Positions 47,338 to 60,890 of a DNA stretch of 64,000 nucleotides are shown here, piece by piece. The notes under the pieces are model-generated. The model saw only the letters and a program-made list of their open reading frames with translations. It ran no database searches and was not told the DNA's origin. Source of the stretch: Branchiostoma floridae. Lineage: Eukaryota > Chordata > Leptocardii > Amphioxiformes > Branchiostomatidae. The position numbers were made by a program, and so were the translations under genes. The stretch is taken from contig NC_049993.1 in assembly GCF_000003815.2 (NCBI RefSeq), forward strand, positions 14,398,745 to 14,462,744, written 5' to 3'. Every line of letters begins with the position of its first letter. Position 1 is the stretch's first letter.

Positions 47338-50118
47338 GCATAATTCCATTAACGTTGCACAATCGATTCCTTAATCAAAGCCGTGTAGCACAGTAATAGG
47401 TCTAAGCAGGTGCGATAAGTTCATTTCAGGATGAATTCAACCACTGACATTCATAACTATACACATATTGCATATCGTTATAAAAATTAATAGAGACTTA
47501 CCATCTTCCATATCCCTTCGTACATTTTGACATTTGAAATGTGACAAATAATTTCATAAACATTTTACAAGATTATTCTTCATTGGAAACAGTTGAATGC
47601 TTTTGTCATAGCCTCAAGGTCGAGGTACTCGTTATTTTTTCATGCCCCCCGCTGTCTAAGACGTGGTTACATTAAGTAAAAAGAACGTTCTTTAACGCAG
47701 GGTAGAAAGTCTCATATGAGGGGGGGGGGTCATCTAAGTTTAATCTGGTCTGAGATGTGTAGTAATATGTCAGCTTTGACACGATATGATCTGAATTGTG
47801 ACTTTTTTTAAGTTGGTATATGAATGCAACATTCTTACGCAACTTCCTGTCGGTGTGAGACGGCTGCATTTCAAATGGCCTCCGAAGCGCTCTTTATGAA
47901 AGAGGGCTTCAAAAGACAGAAATATTTTGTTTTGCTTTTAAATGTATATTGTAGGCTGTATCCTAAACTCAAACATATTCGTTTTCCATATTTTTTTCAG
48001 TGTAGCCTAGTATAATTTTACCGCAACAAATTCAGTCACATTGTGGACCATAAAGGTGCCCTCTCACTGCACTTGCGTCAAGCTTGCGTCCCTGCAGGGT
48101 TCGCTCACTGCGACATTGTTTTGTTTTGTCCGATTTTTTTACTAATTTAGATATTGCGTAATACTTAATATAAAATTGCGTATGTCTTAGAAGACGACAA
48201 AATACACAAAAAAAGTAAGAAAATTCGTTTTTCTTTAATCTCGGAAATTCGTTGAGTATCATTCGAATCCCGCAGTGACGCAAGTGCAGTGAGACTGCAC
48301 TATAACTATACAAATTCCCACAGGCCCAAAACTTTCTTCTGCTACCTCCTACAAAGCCTATGACCAAAACTGATGGCACATCATCATCTCATTCACTACA
48401 CAATAGATGAGACCTTAAGGTCTTTATTTTGAGCACATTTGGTGACTCATTATGATGTCTACATCTGAAGCACTGCCAAATGTCATTTCACCAAGCTGTG
48501 CCTCGTCTGTATACTAAAAACGATATATATTCATTTCACAGTGATGCACCCCATGACTCTAGCCCTATATGTAATAAATATTACAGCGCCATAGCGGATG
48601 GCAAAGAATAATATCAACTCTTATGCAGACAGATTATGCAGCGCGCATGTTATTACGTTTCGGTTAATGATTAAACATTGCCAAGGCCACCATATTGCTT
48701 GGAATCATCGATTGTAAATCACGTGCAGTCTTTCGGTAATGTTGATTCCGAATTAGATCGTGCAGTTCTGTTCAATGGCTACATTTATTACTTAGACAGC
48801 ATCATAAGAATGTAGGGTTTTTCACGTTTTGGAAACTTTAGGAGGGCACGTTTTGACCCGATGGTAACACGGTGGGGACATTTCTGTTATCGGAGATGTA
48901 ATATGTTATAAAACTATATGTTTTAGATCATTTTTATTACGTGAGGGCGAGAGCAACTTGTAAAGGTTGCTTGGACATGTTTTTCCCTCCCAATCACTTT
49001 GTGATCATATATATATATTAGATCATATACAAAAACTTCAGCAGATATTATTCTATTGTCTTCATTTCATTCTATCCCCCTTGAATTGAATTATGAGAAA
49101 TATAGATTACTAGTATATAAAAACGAATGGCAGCAATTGCTTTTGAAGTCGGGAGAATAAGAAATTAGTTCCTCAGATTACATTGTTATATTTCGGTAGC
49201 TTTGTTGTATGACTGTTTTCTAAAACTTGATTATTTGTCACATTTGTTTGACACTAACAAGTAATTCAAGGAAAAATGTGATTTTTTGTTGTGATAAGTT
49301 GTTTCTCTTATCAATAGTCTATTCTACTAGTAAATTAATAAGATAGCAATAGCCCTTTCTAACGCATTTTTTCACCAATAGACGAGACAAAACTATAACC
49401 CTGTTAACGTCACATAACTTCCTCATTATAGAAAAAGCGGGACACTTTGTCTTCCACTGCTTCCAGAAAAGACGTCAAACCTCAATCCTTAGGTCGTAGC
49501 TCTCATATTATTGCAAGAATAGTCAATTCTTTCCACTTGTCACCATTGCATTGTTATCTATACCAAAGTCTTTTATTTTATGTATGTTTACTATGTATTC
49601 TGTATGTACCATTTTGCAATTAGCCCTTGGGCAGGGACTTGCAAAATAAACTTTCAATTGATAATATCGGCATAGAAACTGTGCCTGGCCATTCACATTG
49701 ACTCCCTTTGATATAACACAGGTCGCCGGCGTAGCAGTTCTACACAACTTCCTGAATGCGAGTGCTCGTACGCAACACTCCCGCTAAGGGCACACAGATG
49801 CTCTTCAAAGGTATGTTAGAAATGGCAACCCATCTTATTACCTATTTGTTTCATGCATGTGCGGTTAGACCATTCGATACATGTGTTCCGGACCGTGTGA
49901 TAAAAAGCCGTATCACACAGGCTTCGACGTTTTATAACACAGGCTTCCATCGAATAATTCGAACATACTCCGTGCACGCCAGAAAATCCGACTATCTGAT
50001 TCGGACGTTGGCATATTGCTGTTGTAACAATGTTTCTTCGAGGGCACAAGATTTTCTCAACTTCTGGCGCATTTTGTATTAAAACATGTGTTTTCTCAGG
50101 TTGGTGTGACATAGCTAA
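47338..50118. other. Region downstream of the receptor gene
   Basis: Apart from MITE copy C (48051-48304) no feature was supported. The 3' UTR of the receptor should start here, but no AATAAA appears in the first several hundred bases. An aaaataaact at about 49645 is the first good candidate on the + strand. Confidence 0.4.
48051..48304 (-). mobile_element. MITE family M1, copy C, inverted
   Basis: Reverse complement of copy B over 'taatttagatattgcgtaat', 'agaagacgacaaaatacaca' and 'gcagtgacgcaagtgcagtg'. It lies downstream of the receptor gene. Confidence 0.8.
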
Positions 50119-50252
50119 AATACAACACGGTGTATTCAGCATCACCCTAGGTCCCAGTCCTCCCGTGCGTCGAATCACCCTCCTGTCTTCAGGTGATCCT
50201 ACCCGCAGTCGGGCTGGTACCTCGGGTGATACGGAATACATAGTGTTGTATT
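50119..50252. mobile_element. Short hairpin element
   Basis: Arms AATACAACAC..TGTATTC..ATCACCC.AGGT.CCAG and their complement pair over 39 positions with about six mismatches. The loop contains 'cctcccgtgcgtcgaatcac'. The 149-codon minus-strand frame crossing it is a by-product of the palindrome and flanking sequence. Confidence 0.7.
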
Positions 50253-50697
50253 CTATATGTATCATATTGGTAATCTATTGTTTCTAAGAAATAAACTGCA
50301 CCTGGTAAAGAGAGAAGCCTTAGATCCAACCCAGCAAGCGATAGTCATCAGCTAGCTTCGAGCGTTTTATTAAAAAAACGTTGTATCATAGATAGAAATC
50401 GTTACGTGACGCATGTGCCAAAATGTGCATGGATGTACAATAGACAAGACAATATTGTTAATATTTTGTTTCCTAGTTATGTAACAATTTATCTTGTACA
50501 ACACTTAACTTTCTTCCAATAGGAATATATACGTATAGTCTATGTATACCTTTGTGTTTGTTTGGACCTTTGATTATTTGTATTCGAAACCGTTATCATT
50601 TTATCATGATGACTGCCAACACAGATGAGCTTCAATAATAACAGTTTATCTATTATGCATGTAAATTTCCGTTCATGTTTGCCTTTTACACCCAATA

Positions 50698-50984
50698 TAT
50701 TATATCATATCATATCATATTATATTTAAGGGTTAATGACCCGTGCCCCGAGGTGTATACGGTGTCAGAACCCCTGGGCCTTCGCACAGAATAAAACCAC
50801 CGAGTGAGCGAAGCAAATCGATACCAATGTCGGCGTGGATTCATTCTGACCAATCAGAAGGAGGGATAAACACCGGGCGGGCCGTACTCTATGTGTTACG
50901 GCGTCATAACCAACATGGAACGGGGCCTTCTGATTGGTCCGCGGTGTCTGGCTATATGATAATATATCATATTATATTTTTATA
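50698..50984. mobile_element. AT-ended foldback element
   Basis: ATATCATATTATATTT-type ends occur on both sides and an internal pair GACCAATCAGAAGG / CCTTCTGATTGGTC lies at about 50850 and 50926. The central part carries 'accaccgagtgagcgaagc', also seen in diverged form near 27054. Confidence 0.5.
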
Positions 50985-53900
50985 CACAGGAGCAAATTGA
51001 CGACAGAACTTTGCCGTTACGGCGATGCTACAAGACAAAAGAGCGCAGTCCCCGGCAACAACGTAAATATTCAGATACAGACATCCAAGCAGATGGACAT
51101 CCAACAATACCAACAGTTTCCGGTCGCGTCACTACGAACCTTTAACGGACACATTGCGATTTTTTTCTTGATTGATTGACAACCTTTTTGTATCTGACAT
51201 TGGCTGCTACTATAGTATGTGCAGCATACATATAAATGCTGCTTCGATCTACTTGTAGTTAGATTCGAATCTCTGTAGAGGTAGAGTCTCAAATATTCGA
51301 AGATCCATTTAAACGTATATATATATATATGCAGTATAAACGGGATATAGTCCATGGAATAGTTGAACAAGGATAGATTCCCAGCAATAGCACATGTAGT
51401 ACTTCCCATTGACCATGACTGGACGCTACGGAAAGCATATAATTGAAAGCAATTTCAACTTACGATGCTATATTCATCTCAAACTTTGTCGATGAAAATT
51501 TAAGTTTTAGTTTTATTACAATACTGTAACACTTTTTTTGTAAAAGCTGTTACATGTAAAGATTCCTAATAGGTAGGATTTACATATGTCAATATGGCGT
51601 TATTTCTTACTCAAAATCAAGACATTTGTCAGAATACATCATGTGTGCTTTGAACTATGCCATGTTTATGATTCAAGTTACACTAGTAGCTCATTTATTA
51701 AGACGCCTTACTTAAGAAGTAAGACTCCTTGCTGAAGAAAAGTGGACTTGTAATACAATACCCACCATGTTGATGTTAATCTGTCATTGCCATTCTTTTA
51801 CAAAACGTAGGTATATTACTAATATAGAAAAGAAACATGTTTTTTTACCATTTCTAAACTGTACCTTGTAAATGTGCATTAAGTGTTGGCCCATAATCTA
51901 CTTTGTACATCTTTTGCATGTGCAATAATTGTTTTCCATACAGTACATTGCACATGTTTGTGCATTAAATATTTTCCACTTTATACATTGCACAGTTAAT
52001 CTAAACGCATTTCTATATTCTACGTTGTACAATTTTTGCATGTGCATTAAGTGATATTTCTACAATAACATTGAACCTTTCTGCATGTGTTTAAAGTTTC
52101 TATGCCAATGATACTTTCCGACTGGATTTTGTATTGATATAATGTCGTTCAAAGCATACGAGTCCATTGCGATTGGTAACTCCTACAAATCATATTTGAA
52201 TCCAGCTCTTTCAAAATGCAATACGTGTATTACTAATGCACGTTGCTACGCAATGCTACCTACGGTTACATGAATTGCTCTAGTTCTACCAAAGGCCATG
52301 AGATAAGGCTTTCCATAGACTCAACAGCTTTTGTTATCTCGGAGTGCAGCACCCACCGCCAAAGCTGTATGCCAAAACTGGTTAACTACGTTATGCATAT
52401 GCACTATTCCTATGGAATACTATTTTTACATCTTAGGAGCCAAGACATCAAAACATCCGTGTCTTCTGTTCTACTCAACGTTGGCAGCCATCTCTGCCAA
52501 TGGCTGTAATGGGATATACACAAGGTCTCGGTCGAACGCACCTCTAAAGGAATCTTGAAGTATGTTATATCTCAAGATTTCCAGGTTACAAAATTGAGAC
52601 CGTCTTTGCCATTGTAAAGTGAGTCTTGGTCCAGATCTTGATATATCGTTCTTGGGGAGCAAAGCGAAGCCTCTATTCTTAACTGGGAAAGAACCCCACG
52701 GCCGTTTAGTAATCCCCATACGTGAATCTTCCTTTAACTTCAGTTAACTGTCCGGCCTGGCGAATTCACGTCACGTAGTGGAAGACGAGCGTTTTTCAAT
52801 CATGAAATGACCTTCATATATGTCACATTGAGTTCTATAAATACGTTTGCAATGTCTCAATTACATTGACACCGGAAACAAATATACGACTGGATCGTTT
52901 AACAGGTAGAATGAAATTTCTCTCCCGTGTGTGTCGTTTTTGTTTACCGAAATGTGAGGTCGTACGCTAACCCGTGCCATTTCCCTGATTATAAGGAAGG
53001 GGATCAATCTTACAAAGTGTACGGTTCGGTCAGACATGCACGTACGTTTGCACTAAAGCCTGGAAATACCGAATTACTGTCTGCTTTATTAACGTATCAT
53101 TGCACGCTCCAATGATGAGTCATTTCCAAGTAAACGGATCATTGATATTCGACGTGCCAGTAGGAAAAACATAAAAGAGATGCTGACGTTTGCATTTAAT
53201 CCCTCAACGATGTTACAAATAAAGAGACCGTTTGGTCACACATATCTTGGATATCGTTCCTGAACAGCTTGTCCACAAGGTCCAACCAAGCTTTTCTCAT
53301 GTACGCCTTCGGGCCAATTACTTTAAGCCATAAACTCCGTACCTTTCACTCATAAATCCACCGTGACCGTACAAGGTATCTTTTAGAAACCCGTCCACTT
53401 TAGCTGAATGACATAGACAAATTACTAGTACTGCATGCAGACTGCATAGCAACCTCGTATGGCTTTGTTTAGTGAGTCTATATTGTGTATCAGGCATTGC
53501 TCATATATATCCTTCTACTCAAAAACACAAATATAAAACACATCGTACTACGTTACGTATAAAACAAAGGATAAAAACACATCGTCAATACACATTCATA
53601 AAAGCATACGTACACAATTGATACCAGAAAAGTGAATGTAAAAATTTGTGGCGTGTTAATATCTTCATTAGGGAAATATACCAGTACAATTGATGAAAGT
53701 ATTAACTATTTTCTTATCCCTTTTTTATCTTTATTTATTCATTTGTTTGTCTTTTATAAACAAGATTCTGCAACAACCTACTTTATAATTTTCGGGATTT
53801 TCGGGAATTTTAAGGATTGGATGCAAACTAACATTATTTCACCTGGTTAGCCTGATAAAACACTGAACAGAATACGAGCTGCTTACTCATAAATTGAGCC

Positions 53901-54732
53901 AACGTTACGATAGATTCCTTTACTTGAAAGTAAAATACGTAACGTTTTCGGCTGCTGTAACAAAATTACTTTTTCCTAATTAACGATGAAGGCCGGTCTA
54001 TATGTCAGTGAGGAAATGCAGTATTGAGTGATTGCCTGCCATATAGTGCTCAGTGACCCATTCGAACGTCGGAAAGATCATTTAATCACTGAATCAAAGC
54101 ATCATTCAATATTAAAGTACGTAAATGAAACTGAAATGTCAATACTGGTTCTTCATAGACTGTTGAGCCTCTACTTCACGATCTAATAATAGGAAAGAAA
54201 ATTGTATAAACGTGATTTGAGACTAACCCCTTTGTTCCGGTGATTTATTTTAGTATAAATCTCTTTATTTTCAATAAACAAAGTATTTTCATTCCAAAGA
54301 ATCAACTTGGCTATTGGATGATCATATGCCTTAGACAAGGCAATTGGACAGTGTAATAAGGCTATGAATGCACTGTCAAAATGATCCACATGAGAAAGCA
54401 TTGACCACATGGGACATCTTGCCGTAAACCTCTATAAATGAGAAAGCTGACTTTGCCATTGAACGAGAAATCCGGACCTATCCTTACAAATCGGTGCCTC
54501 GTCCAAGCGGAAAAAAACGAGCTCATTTCTATCGGTAATCCAAGGGTCAGTCGTAAGTCGAGACCCGATAGGCATATTTGAGAGGATTTTGGTGAAAGAC
54601 CTTTTAGGATTTTGATAAAATTGGTATTGAGAGAACAATTGGATTTGGCGACGCTGTTATTGGTATCCTTCATGATATTGCAGTGTGGTAAAATGTAATA
54701 AACGTTATAAACTATCAGCATTGGTTTGTGGG
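50985..54732. other. Intergenic stretch, no gene supported
   Basis: Mostly AT-rich with short frames lacking domains. A possible acceptor at 50989 was examined and not accepted because its open frames do not match the receptor's phase. Confidence 0.45.
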
Positions 54733-54828
54733 CATGATTTGTGTATATTTCTAGGTATACATTACATGTTTTTTTTCTTTTTTAAAACATCACGACCGGG
54801 CCCCGGTTTGGAAACGCGACCTAATCCT
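54733..54828. mobile_element. MITE family M2, right half
   Basis: Matches the right half of 44125-44328: 'gatttgtgtatatttctagg', 'taaaacatc', 'gggccccggtttggaaacg' and 'gacctaa'. The left half is absent. Confidence 0.7.
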
Positions 54829-55121
54829 TACGCATCAAACTTTCTGCCACTTGGGACCTTGCCCACTCACTTCAACAACATAAGATTCCGTACTCAAACA
54901 AAGGGGCATAATTGACTTTGTCCGACTTGGTTTCTAGTGACCCATTCTCGAATTTTCATCATCTCGTTAAGATATCAATTGAGGAGATTTTCAGGTCAAA
55001 AGCTGGTTAAAATCTAGAAAGACAGCGTAATCTGTCTTAAACGTCTGAACGTTTCTAAATTTCATTATTTATTTGAGTAACCTTGTGTTGAGTTTACCTT
55101 GCGTATCTTATTAAAGCGTAG

Positions 55122-55230
55122 TTCACCTTTTCCGATGGGTAACCTAACGTTGTACCTTGTTTAAAAAAAAAAGAACACGGTATTGAAGGATATCAAGTAG
55201 ACGAAAGATGGTTTTAATCCACACTTTTGT
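55122..55230 (+). mobile_element. Partial copy of the TAGTTCACCTT element
   Basis: Starts TAGTTCACCTTTTCCGATGG and carries 'ggatatcaag' and 'gacg' blocks in the same order as 37133-37240. The second terminus was not found, so only the left half is claimed. Confidence 0.55.
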
Positions 55231-56029
55231 AAAAGCAATTTGGAACCACCGTCCATTGATGTACAGTGTTTTTCAAACATTACGGATACACGTCAACCCG
55301 CACATAATAATGAACTAGTGTTGCTTGGATGCACAACCGACCACAGCATGTAGTGTTTTGTCGCAAACCCTTGTAACCTGATACGCCTGAAAACTTCATT
55401 TCACATTTCCCAAAGTATCCAATTACCACAGCATCAGATTGCACTGGAGAACTCTTTGACCTAACGTCTGGGGTCCCTTTCCTTCGACAAGAAAGCCGTG
55501 ACCCATAGTGAGACCTCGAAGACATTCTTGGAAGCGCCTCAAGTCGCCCTATTAGCATACTGAGTTGCTTGATTCCTCAAAAACCTTTACGTCGGTGTCT
55601 TTTGTAGTGCTCCATTGACCCAAGATCTTCCAATTTCTCCCGAGTAATTCCTTATCGAACATCAATAGGAAGGTGAAGATTGAATTCGATTTTTGCCCGT
55701 TCCCAAAAGGACCCTCTTGACAGCAGTGGTCACATAAGTTCTCCTGGCTAAATGATCCCCCGATCGCAACGTGGAAGTACCATACAAGAAGGTAATTGCA
55801 TTATGGCTTTCATCCATTTGGGTTACATTATAGCTTTTTTACCTCAATGAAAAATGGAGGTTTTGTGTTTGGTGTGTCTTCGTATGTGTCTATATGTAGG
55901 CATGTGTTTTTATATATTTGTGGTCAACATAACTTTCAGGCGGTCAGTCAGTCATATTCATACGCTGTATTACAGCACCGTTGGGGTTATACCACCCCTT
56001 ACGAGGTGGAATACCATTTCATCTAGCTG

Positions 56030-56240
56030 AATACAAGACGGGAGTGCACCAGGTCTTCCGTCCGGGTGAATGACGTAAATCACCGTCTGGCTGATACGGT
56101 ATGAGGGTGCGCCAGGCCTCCATCCGGGGGATTTGAAGTGAATCACCAGCTCCAGATTGAATGATTTGCTCCATCGCATACCTCACCATCGCACGTGTGG
56201 TGGGTTCTTTAACGTGCCTTGGGTGTGGCTCTCCCCCCAA
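56030..56240. repeat. Repeat-derived stretch with a 63-base internal duplication
   Basis: 'gggagtgcaccaggtcttcc' near 56040 recurs as 'gagggtgcgccaggcctcca' near 56104, followed in both by 'tccggg' and 'aatcacc'. The right part, 'gggttctttaacgtgccttgg', has the look of a dispersed repeat tail, but no second copy was found here. Confidence 0.5.
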
Positions 56241-57159
56241 ACCTCTGAATGGATTGTAATGATATTTTGTTTCTCGGTTGGGAAGACGAAAGTTAGTGCC
56301 AATTGGGCAGCAGAACTTCGTTTTTATTTCCTCGACATACTTTGATTATTTTTTTCATTGAGTGAACAATACAATCACAAATAGTCGATGTACACACGTT
56401 TTACAGCTTATAGTAACAGCACCACTAGATATTTAACATAAAAAATGTACTACAAAACTGTTACGATGTAGTAGCATAGATAAGATTAAATATATGCACC
56501 TAATACCCCAACTATAGTTTTATATCCCAAATGATCTATAACCCCAAAGAATACTGATTAGATAATGATAGAAATCGATCAAAACATGACTGTTGAGTCA
56601 TAGTTCTCTATCTTAGATCTTCAACTCGGAATAGATATTACTTAGAACGTAATGTATGCATTTGATCTTGAAGATTAGCCCGGATCTAAGATCCCAACAA
56701 ATTGTCGCGGTTTGGAAGGGGGCTTATCACGAAAGCAGATATTCGATCCAGATTGCCATTGTACTGTGAACTCATTAATCTTCAACGCTTCAAAACATAC
56801 AGCGTCCTCCCTTATAATCAATTGCCTTTGAAGAAATTGAACAGGGAGAATAGGTACGTCAAATGAACAATCATACGTTTGGACCTTTTCCATTGCTCTA
56901 TAAGATAGTTTGATCTCCTGGGTATTTCATTAGACTTGCAAACTTATCGTTTTTGTTTAAGATCAAGGTCAAGTTTTTAGAGGTAAAATATGACTTCGGG
57001 TGTAGGGCGATGGAACTGATCTGTTTAGTTGTCACCACTGCTACGATAGTGCTTATGTCGTCTTTTCGATCTATGACTGTAGGTCCTCTTTGACATTCAC
57101 TTCGGAAAGGTCATCTTTCAATACATCCGTTATTCGTGGCACTTTAAGTTGTGTTATTC

Positions 57160-57500
57160 ACAAGTGGCTTATGACCCCAATACATCAGGCGTGTCAGGGA
57201 ACGGATCAAATTCCGATTTAGATACCGTGGGTTCAAACCCCGTGCGGGCATGAATTTTAGGGATGCATTCGTCATTTCGGATGGGGACAGGAAGCCGGTC
57301 GTCCTGCGTATGGCGATATTCAAGCATACGGGCGCAGTTCCATAGGTCGGGCGATCGTCGTACGATTTTGATGCCGTGGGGTTCTCATGCAAGCTGTGAC
57401 ATGACCAACCAGCGAGTAGGATTAAAAACAACATTTTTAGCACCAATTCAAGACAGTTAATCTTGGCAAGACACGTGAACTTTGAACTTTGCAAGACACG
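57160..57500 (+). mobile_element. SINE-like repeat with a pol III B-box-like word
   Basis: GTGGGTTCAAACCCCGT at about 57228-57244 resembles a tRNA B box (GGTTCRANNCC). It is followed by 'ttcgtcatttcggatgggga' and a tail shared with 11500-11660. I do not see a full tRNA fold or a convincing A box, so the tRNA origin is an inference. Confidence 0.45.
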
Positions 57501-58567
57501 TCCTTCAAAATGCCATCGTACTACAGATGTGACCGTGCTCTAAGGATGAGGCGAAATATTTCTGCACGCAAACAAACATTTACCGAGAAGAGAAGGAATG
57601 CCTATATGAACATATGAGCCATTGCAAGGCAGCACTACACTATCGCTATCAAAAAGTCTGCCATTAACTTTTCACTGGAATTGCTCCAGGCACGTTAACG
57701 TTTTGTTTTTCTGCCACTGCTGTACTTAGCAGATGTCTATGTGACATTTCAGTTGAACATTTGTCACATTTTGCACCACGTTTTGTGGAACATCAAGTTC
57801 TGTTCCGGTTGGGAAGCTAACCATCTTGAGCCAATATGCTCAGCATAGGAGTTTCAGCTAGAAGTCGAAATATTTAAAACATGATCATGTTTTGTGAGGA
57901 CAATTGACCTGATGGTTTTAAGTAATGTTGCAAGATATACACACACTATAAGGAGATTGTTGGTCCCAACAGCGAATGCGCGATGAAATGCATAGTGTAA
58001 AGCATGTCAAATGGCTTTTGAAAGTTTAAATAATTACAAAACGCCTCTGGACATTCTTATGCAAACTACCGAAGACGTCTGAAGATATATTTAGCATTGT
58101 GGAGACTTGTTTACAAGTCATGGGCTTTCACCATTGACATGTTACAGTACATACAGCAAAACAAAACCATGGAAATTCATTTTTTTTATCGGTTATCATA
58201 ATGAATTACAAATTTAAAAAACCTACCAAACACAATGTAAAAAAATTGCAAAAATTGATTAATAACGAGAAGAAAATTCAACATAAACGCTATCAAATTC
58301 ACAATCTGGGTCAAATACAACAGCATGAAACATACAACTTTTCCCTTGGTAGGAAGCAAATGTCGCCACCTATTTGAAGCTGGTGCCTGCTATGCAAATT
58401 AGTTAACTCAGCATAGCAGCGTGCACAGACAATCTGCATTCCATGATCCGTACGTCATCTTGCCTTCACAATGGAGTTCCTGGAATTTGTCCAAATCTGG
58501 CGAATGATAAACGTATGGACTACAAAGAAAGGCGCTTCGTTATGAATGGTCTTTGTGCTCGACTTGA

Positions 58568-58647
58568 GAACATGCCAATGTCACAGGAAATTCAAGAGCT
58601 TGGGAATAACATGCCAATGTTACAGGAAATTCAAGAGCTGGTCAAAA
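58568..58647 (+). repeat. 39-base direct duplication
   Basis: 'catgccaatgt.acaggaaat' and 'tcaagagct' occur twice, 39 bases apart, within a 93-codon frame of no recognised family. Confidence 0.7.
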
Positions 58648-58724
58648 CTGTTTGGGAGATCTACTGGAAATGGAATTCGCAATGCTGTTTTAGTCTATTA
58701 TACCAAGGACGTTATATAAGGTGA

Positions 58725-58931
58725 GGATGAGTGAGTGAGTGAGTGAGTGAGTGAGTGAGTGAGTGAGTGAGTGGGTGAGCAAGTGAGTGAGTGAGTGAGC
58801 GAGCGAGCGAGCGAGCGAGCGTGTGAGTGAGTGTGTGTGTGATTGAGTGATTTAGTGAGCGAGCGAGCGAGTGAGTGAATGAGTGAGTGAGTGAGTGAGT
58901 GAGTGAGTGAGTGAGTGAGTGAGTGAGTGAG
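58725..58931 (+). repeat. (GTGA)n tetranucleotide microsatellite
   Basis: About 200 bases of GTGA/GAGT repeats with GCGA and GTGT variants. The Ser/Leu/Thr/His-rich frames on the minus strand come from the repeat and are not genes. Confidence 0.95.
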
Positions 58932-60803
58932 ATATAGAACCTTGATTATATAAAGTGTGCACATGTAGGTGTTTGAAATGTGTAGTGTGAATGGTTCCCA
59001 GTTTATAACAAATTATTGCCATCAATTTGCTAGCGAAGCGTGTCTCAATGTAATTATGTTTTTTCGAATGTGTCCCTGTTACTAGTATTGTAATTACATG
59101 TTTACACTGCCAATGTATTGGCAGGCGGTGAATGTCAAGATAGTGGTACCACAAGGGCCAATTCATACGTTGTAGAACCTTTTGGCAAACATTATTAAAT
59201 GACAAACATTCCAGGTCATCGGGTCAATGGAATGCGCTACTTATTCACGGGAGGGGTCATTATTTTTAGATTTGTCTGTATCTTAAGATGGATACGTGTT
59301 AACCGAAATTTTTAATAAGCTACAACTACACTTGTCACTTAAAACTCTCTAACAATCCGTTTTTGGTATGACTTTATCATCCGAAAGGAAATATTTATCT
59401 ATAAATCTAAAGGTTACCAAAGATATTCTCAAGCAGTTCAATCTTTTTGTTGATTTTCAAGTTTGCTATAGCAAAGTTTTCTCAATTATTTCACTTCTAC
59501 AACTACAGCGAAGTTTGTCTCTTTCTCTAGCCCCAGGCAAAATCGGAATTATACCAGTTGTAAGGCCCACAGGGCTGTAATTTTCCAATAATTGCCTACA
59601 GTTTATTAACGTGACGGTTACGCAAGTAAAGATATCTACAGGCTGATTTACTCCCAGGGGTATACAAACAACAATCGTCTCTTCCTGTCAGATTGTGAAG
59701 TATATCAACTGTCTTTCAATACATAATCTCTGGATGAAACGGCACTCAACTAGATGAAGACACGACTTCGCTTTTCAGTATTCATGCCTAGTTATAAGTG
59801 TTATGGGCTAAGAATGCTGTTGAAAATCAATTGTTTTGTATTGGCCGTATCTCGTTGGTCTGGTTTGAGAAAAAAACCAAGAATATGCACAGAACGTAGA
59901 TTGATATTTATCATTACCATAATTGTTTCTATTTTCGCTTTGTTATTCATATAACTGGACTAATGAAACAAAAATGGCCCTTTTTCAGCCCCTTCCCGTT
60001 GAATTATAGTCAAGTGAACATGCAAAATTTAACTGCATACATGTCATTGTCATCGGACAGATTGTAATCTGGATCTATCCTAGGACAGACATTAGTCAAA
60101 CATTAATATCATTAGCCTATCCTACGATGATTTACAATTATACTAGTCCGGAATATTATTGCAACCTTTTTTGAACAAACTGAAATATTTGTCTATTTGA
60201 TGATATTGGGGTTTTATTAAAAAAGTGGGAGGGGTGGATGGATAAAAAATCAAAATATTTTATTACCTATATATTCTTCATGGAACAAAAAACATCAACA
60301 CATAGTCATATGAACAGTGATAATGTACAACAAAAGTTTTTCTACTCACAAGCAATTTCGAGAAACGTAGAATTTGCGTTTGCGAAATAAAACTTACCCC
60401 TTAAGAAGGCAGCTGTATCTAATGATATCAACAACAGCATTAAGAATTACAGCCTTAGGTTAAAAGCAATGACATAATTTAAGGGGGTGGTTGTGGCCTT
60501 GGCAGAATTTTAATTTAATGCTTCTATTTGGTCTTATAACATTAATGGTGATCGTTCAGATGCCAAACTTAAATGTCAAGTCTACCCAATGTGAGCACAA
60601 ATGTTCTTGTTTGATAGCTTTGTTTGCCCTGTGAGGCCATGTAAGTAATCTATTTGGTAAACGTCCTTGTGTTTACGTTTTGCGGATCACTACTCATGCG
60701 AATAGCTAGGGACCACCTACATTTTGAGGCAACTGATGGTACTACGTCGCAATTAACAATACCATACCGCAGCTACATGCTGTCTAAAGTTATGTCTAAA
60801 ATG

Positions 60804-60890
60804 CTGTTAACGGCGCGTTCTCATTCGCAATAGGTAATCGTACGACTTTTGCTGTCGTATAGAAAGGTTAAATCAATCAAGCTTTAAAAA
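60804..60890. repeat. Dispersed repeat shared with 62876-62965
   Basis: 'gttaacgg.gcgttctcattcg', 'taatcgtacgacttttgctg' and 'aaaggt' are shared in the same order and orientation. Short, non-coding, probably part of a larger interspersed family. Confidence 0.7.

Noticed and set aside
49816-50265. 149-codon minus-strand frame
   Set aside because: It overlaps a hairpin element, lacks any domain, and has no splice partner.
50990-51179. Possible extra C-terminal exon after a TATACACAG acceptor
   Set aside because: In the phase needed after the SH3 exon it hits a stop after two codons, and it adjoins an AT-rich foldback element. The exon at 47165 fits phase and motif better.
57219-57250. tRNA gene suggested by GGTTCAAACCC
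   Set aside because: No cloverleaf or A box could be drawn; better explained as a SINE-like repeat.
58698-59205. Long Ser/Leu/Thr/His-rich frames on the minus strand
   Set aside because: They are translations of the (GTGA)n microsatellite.
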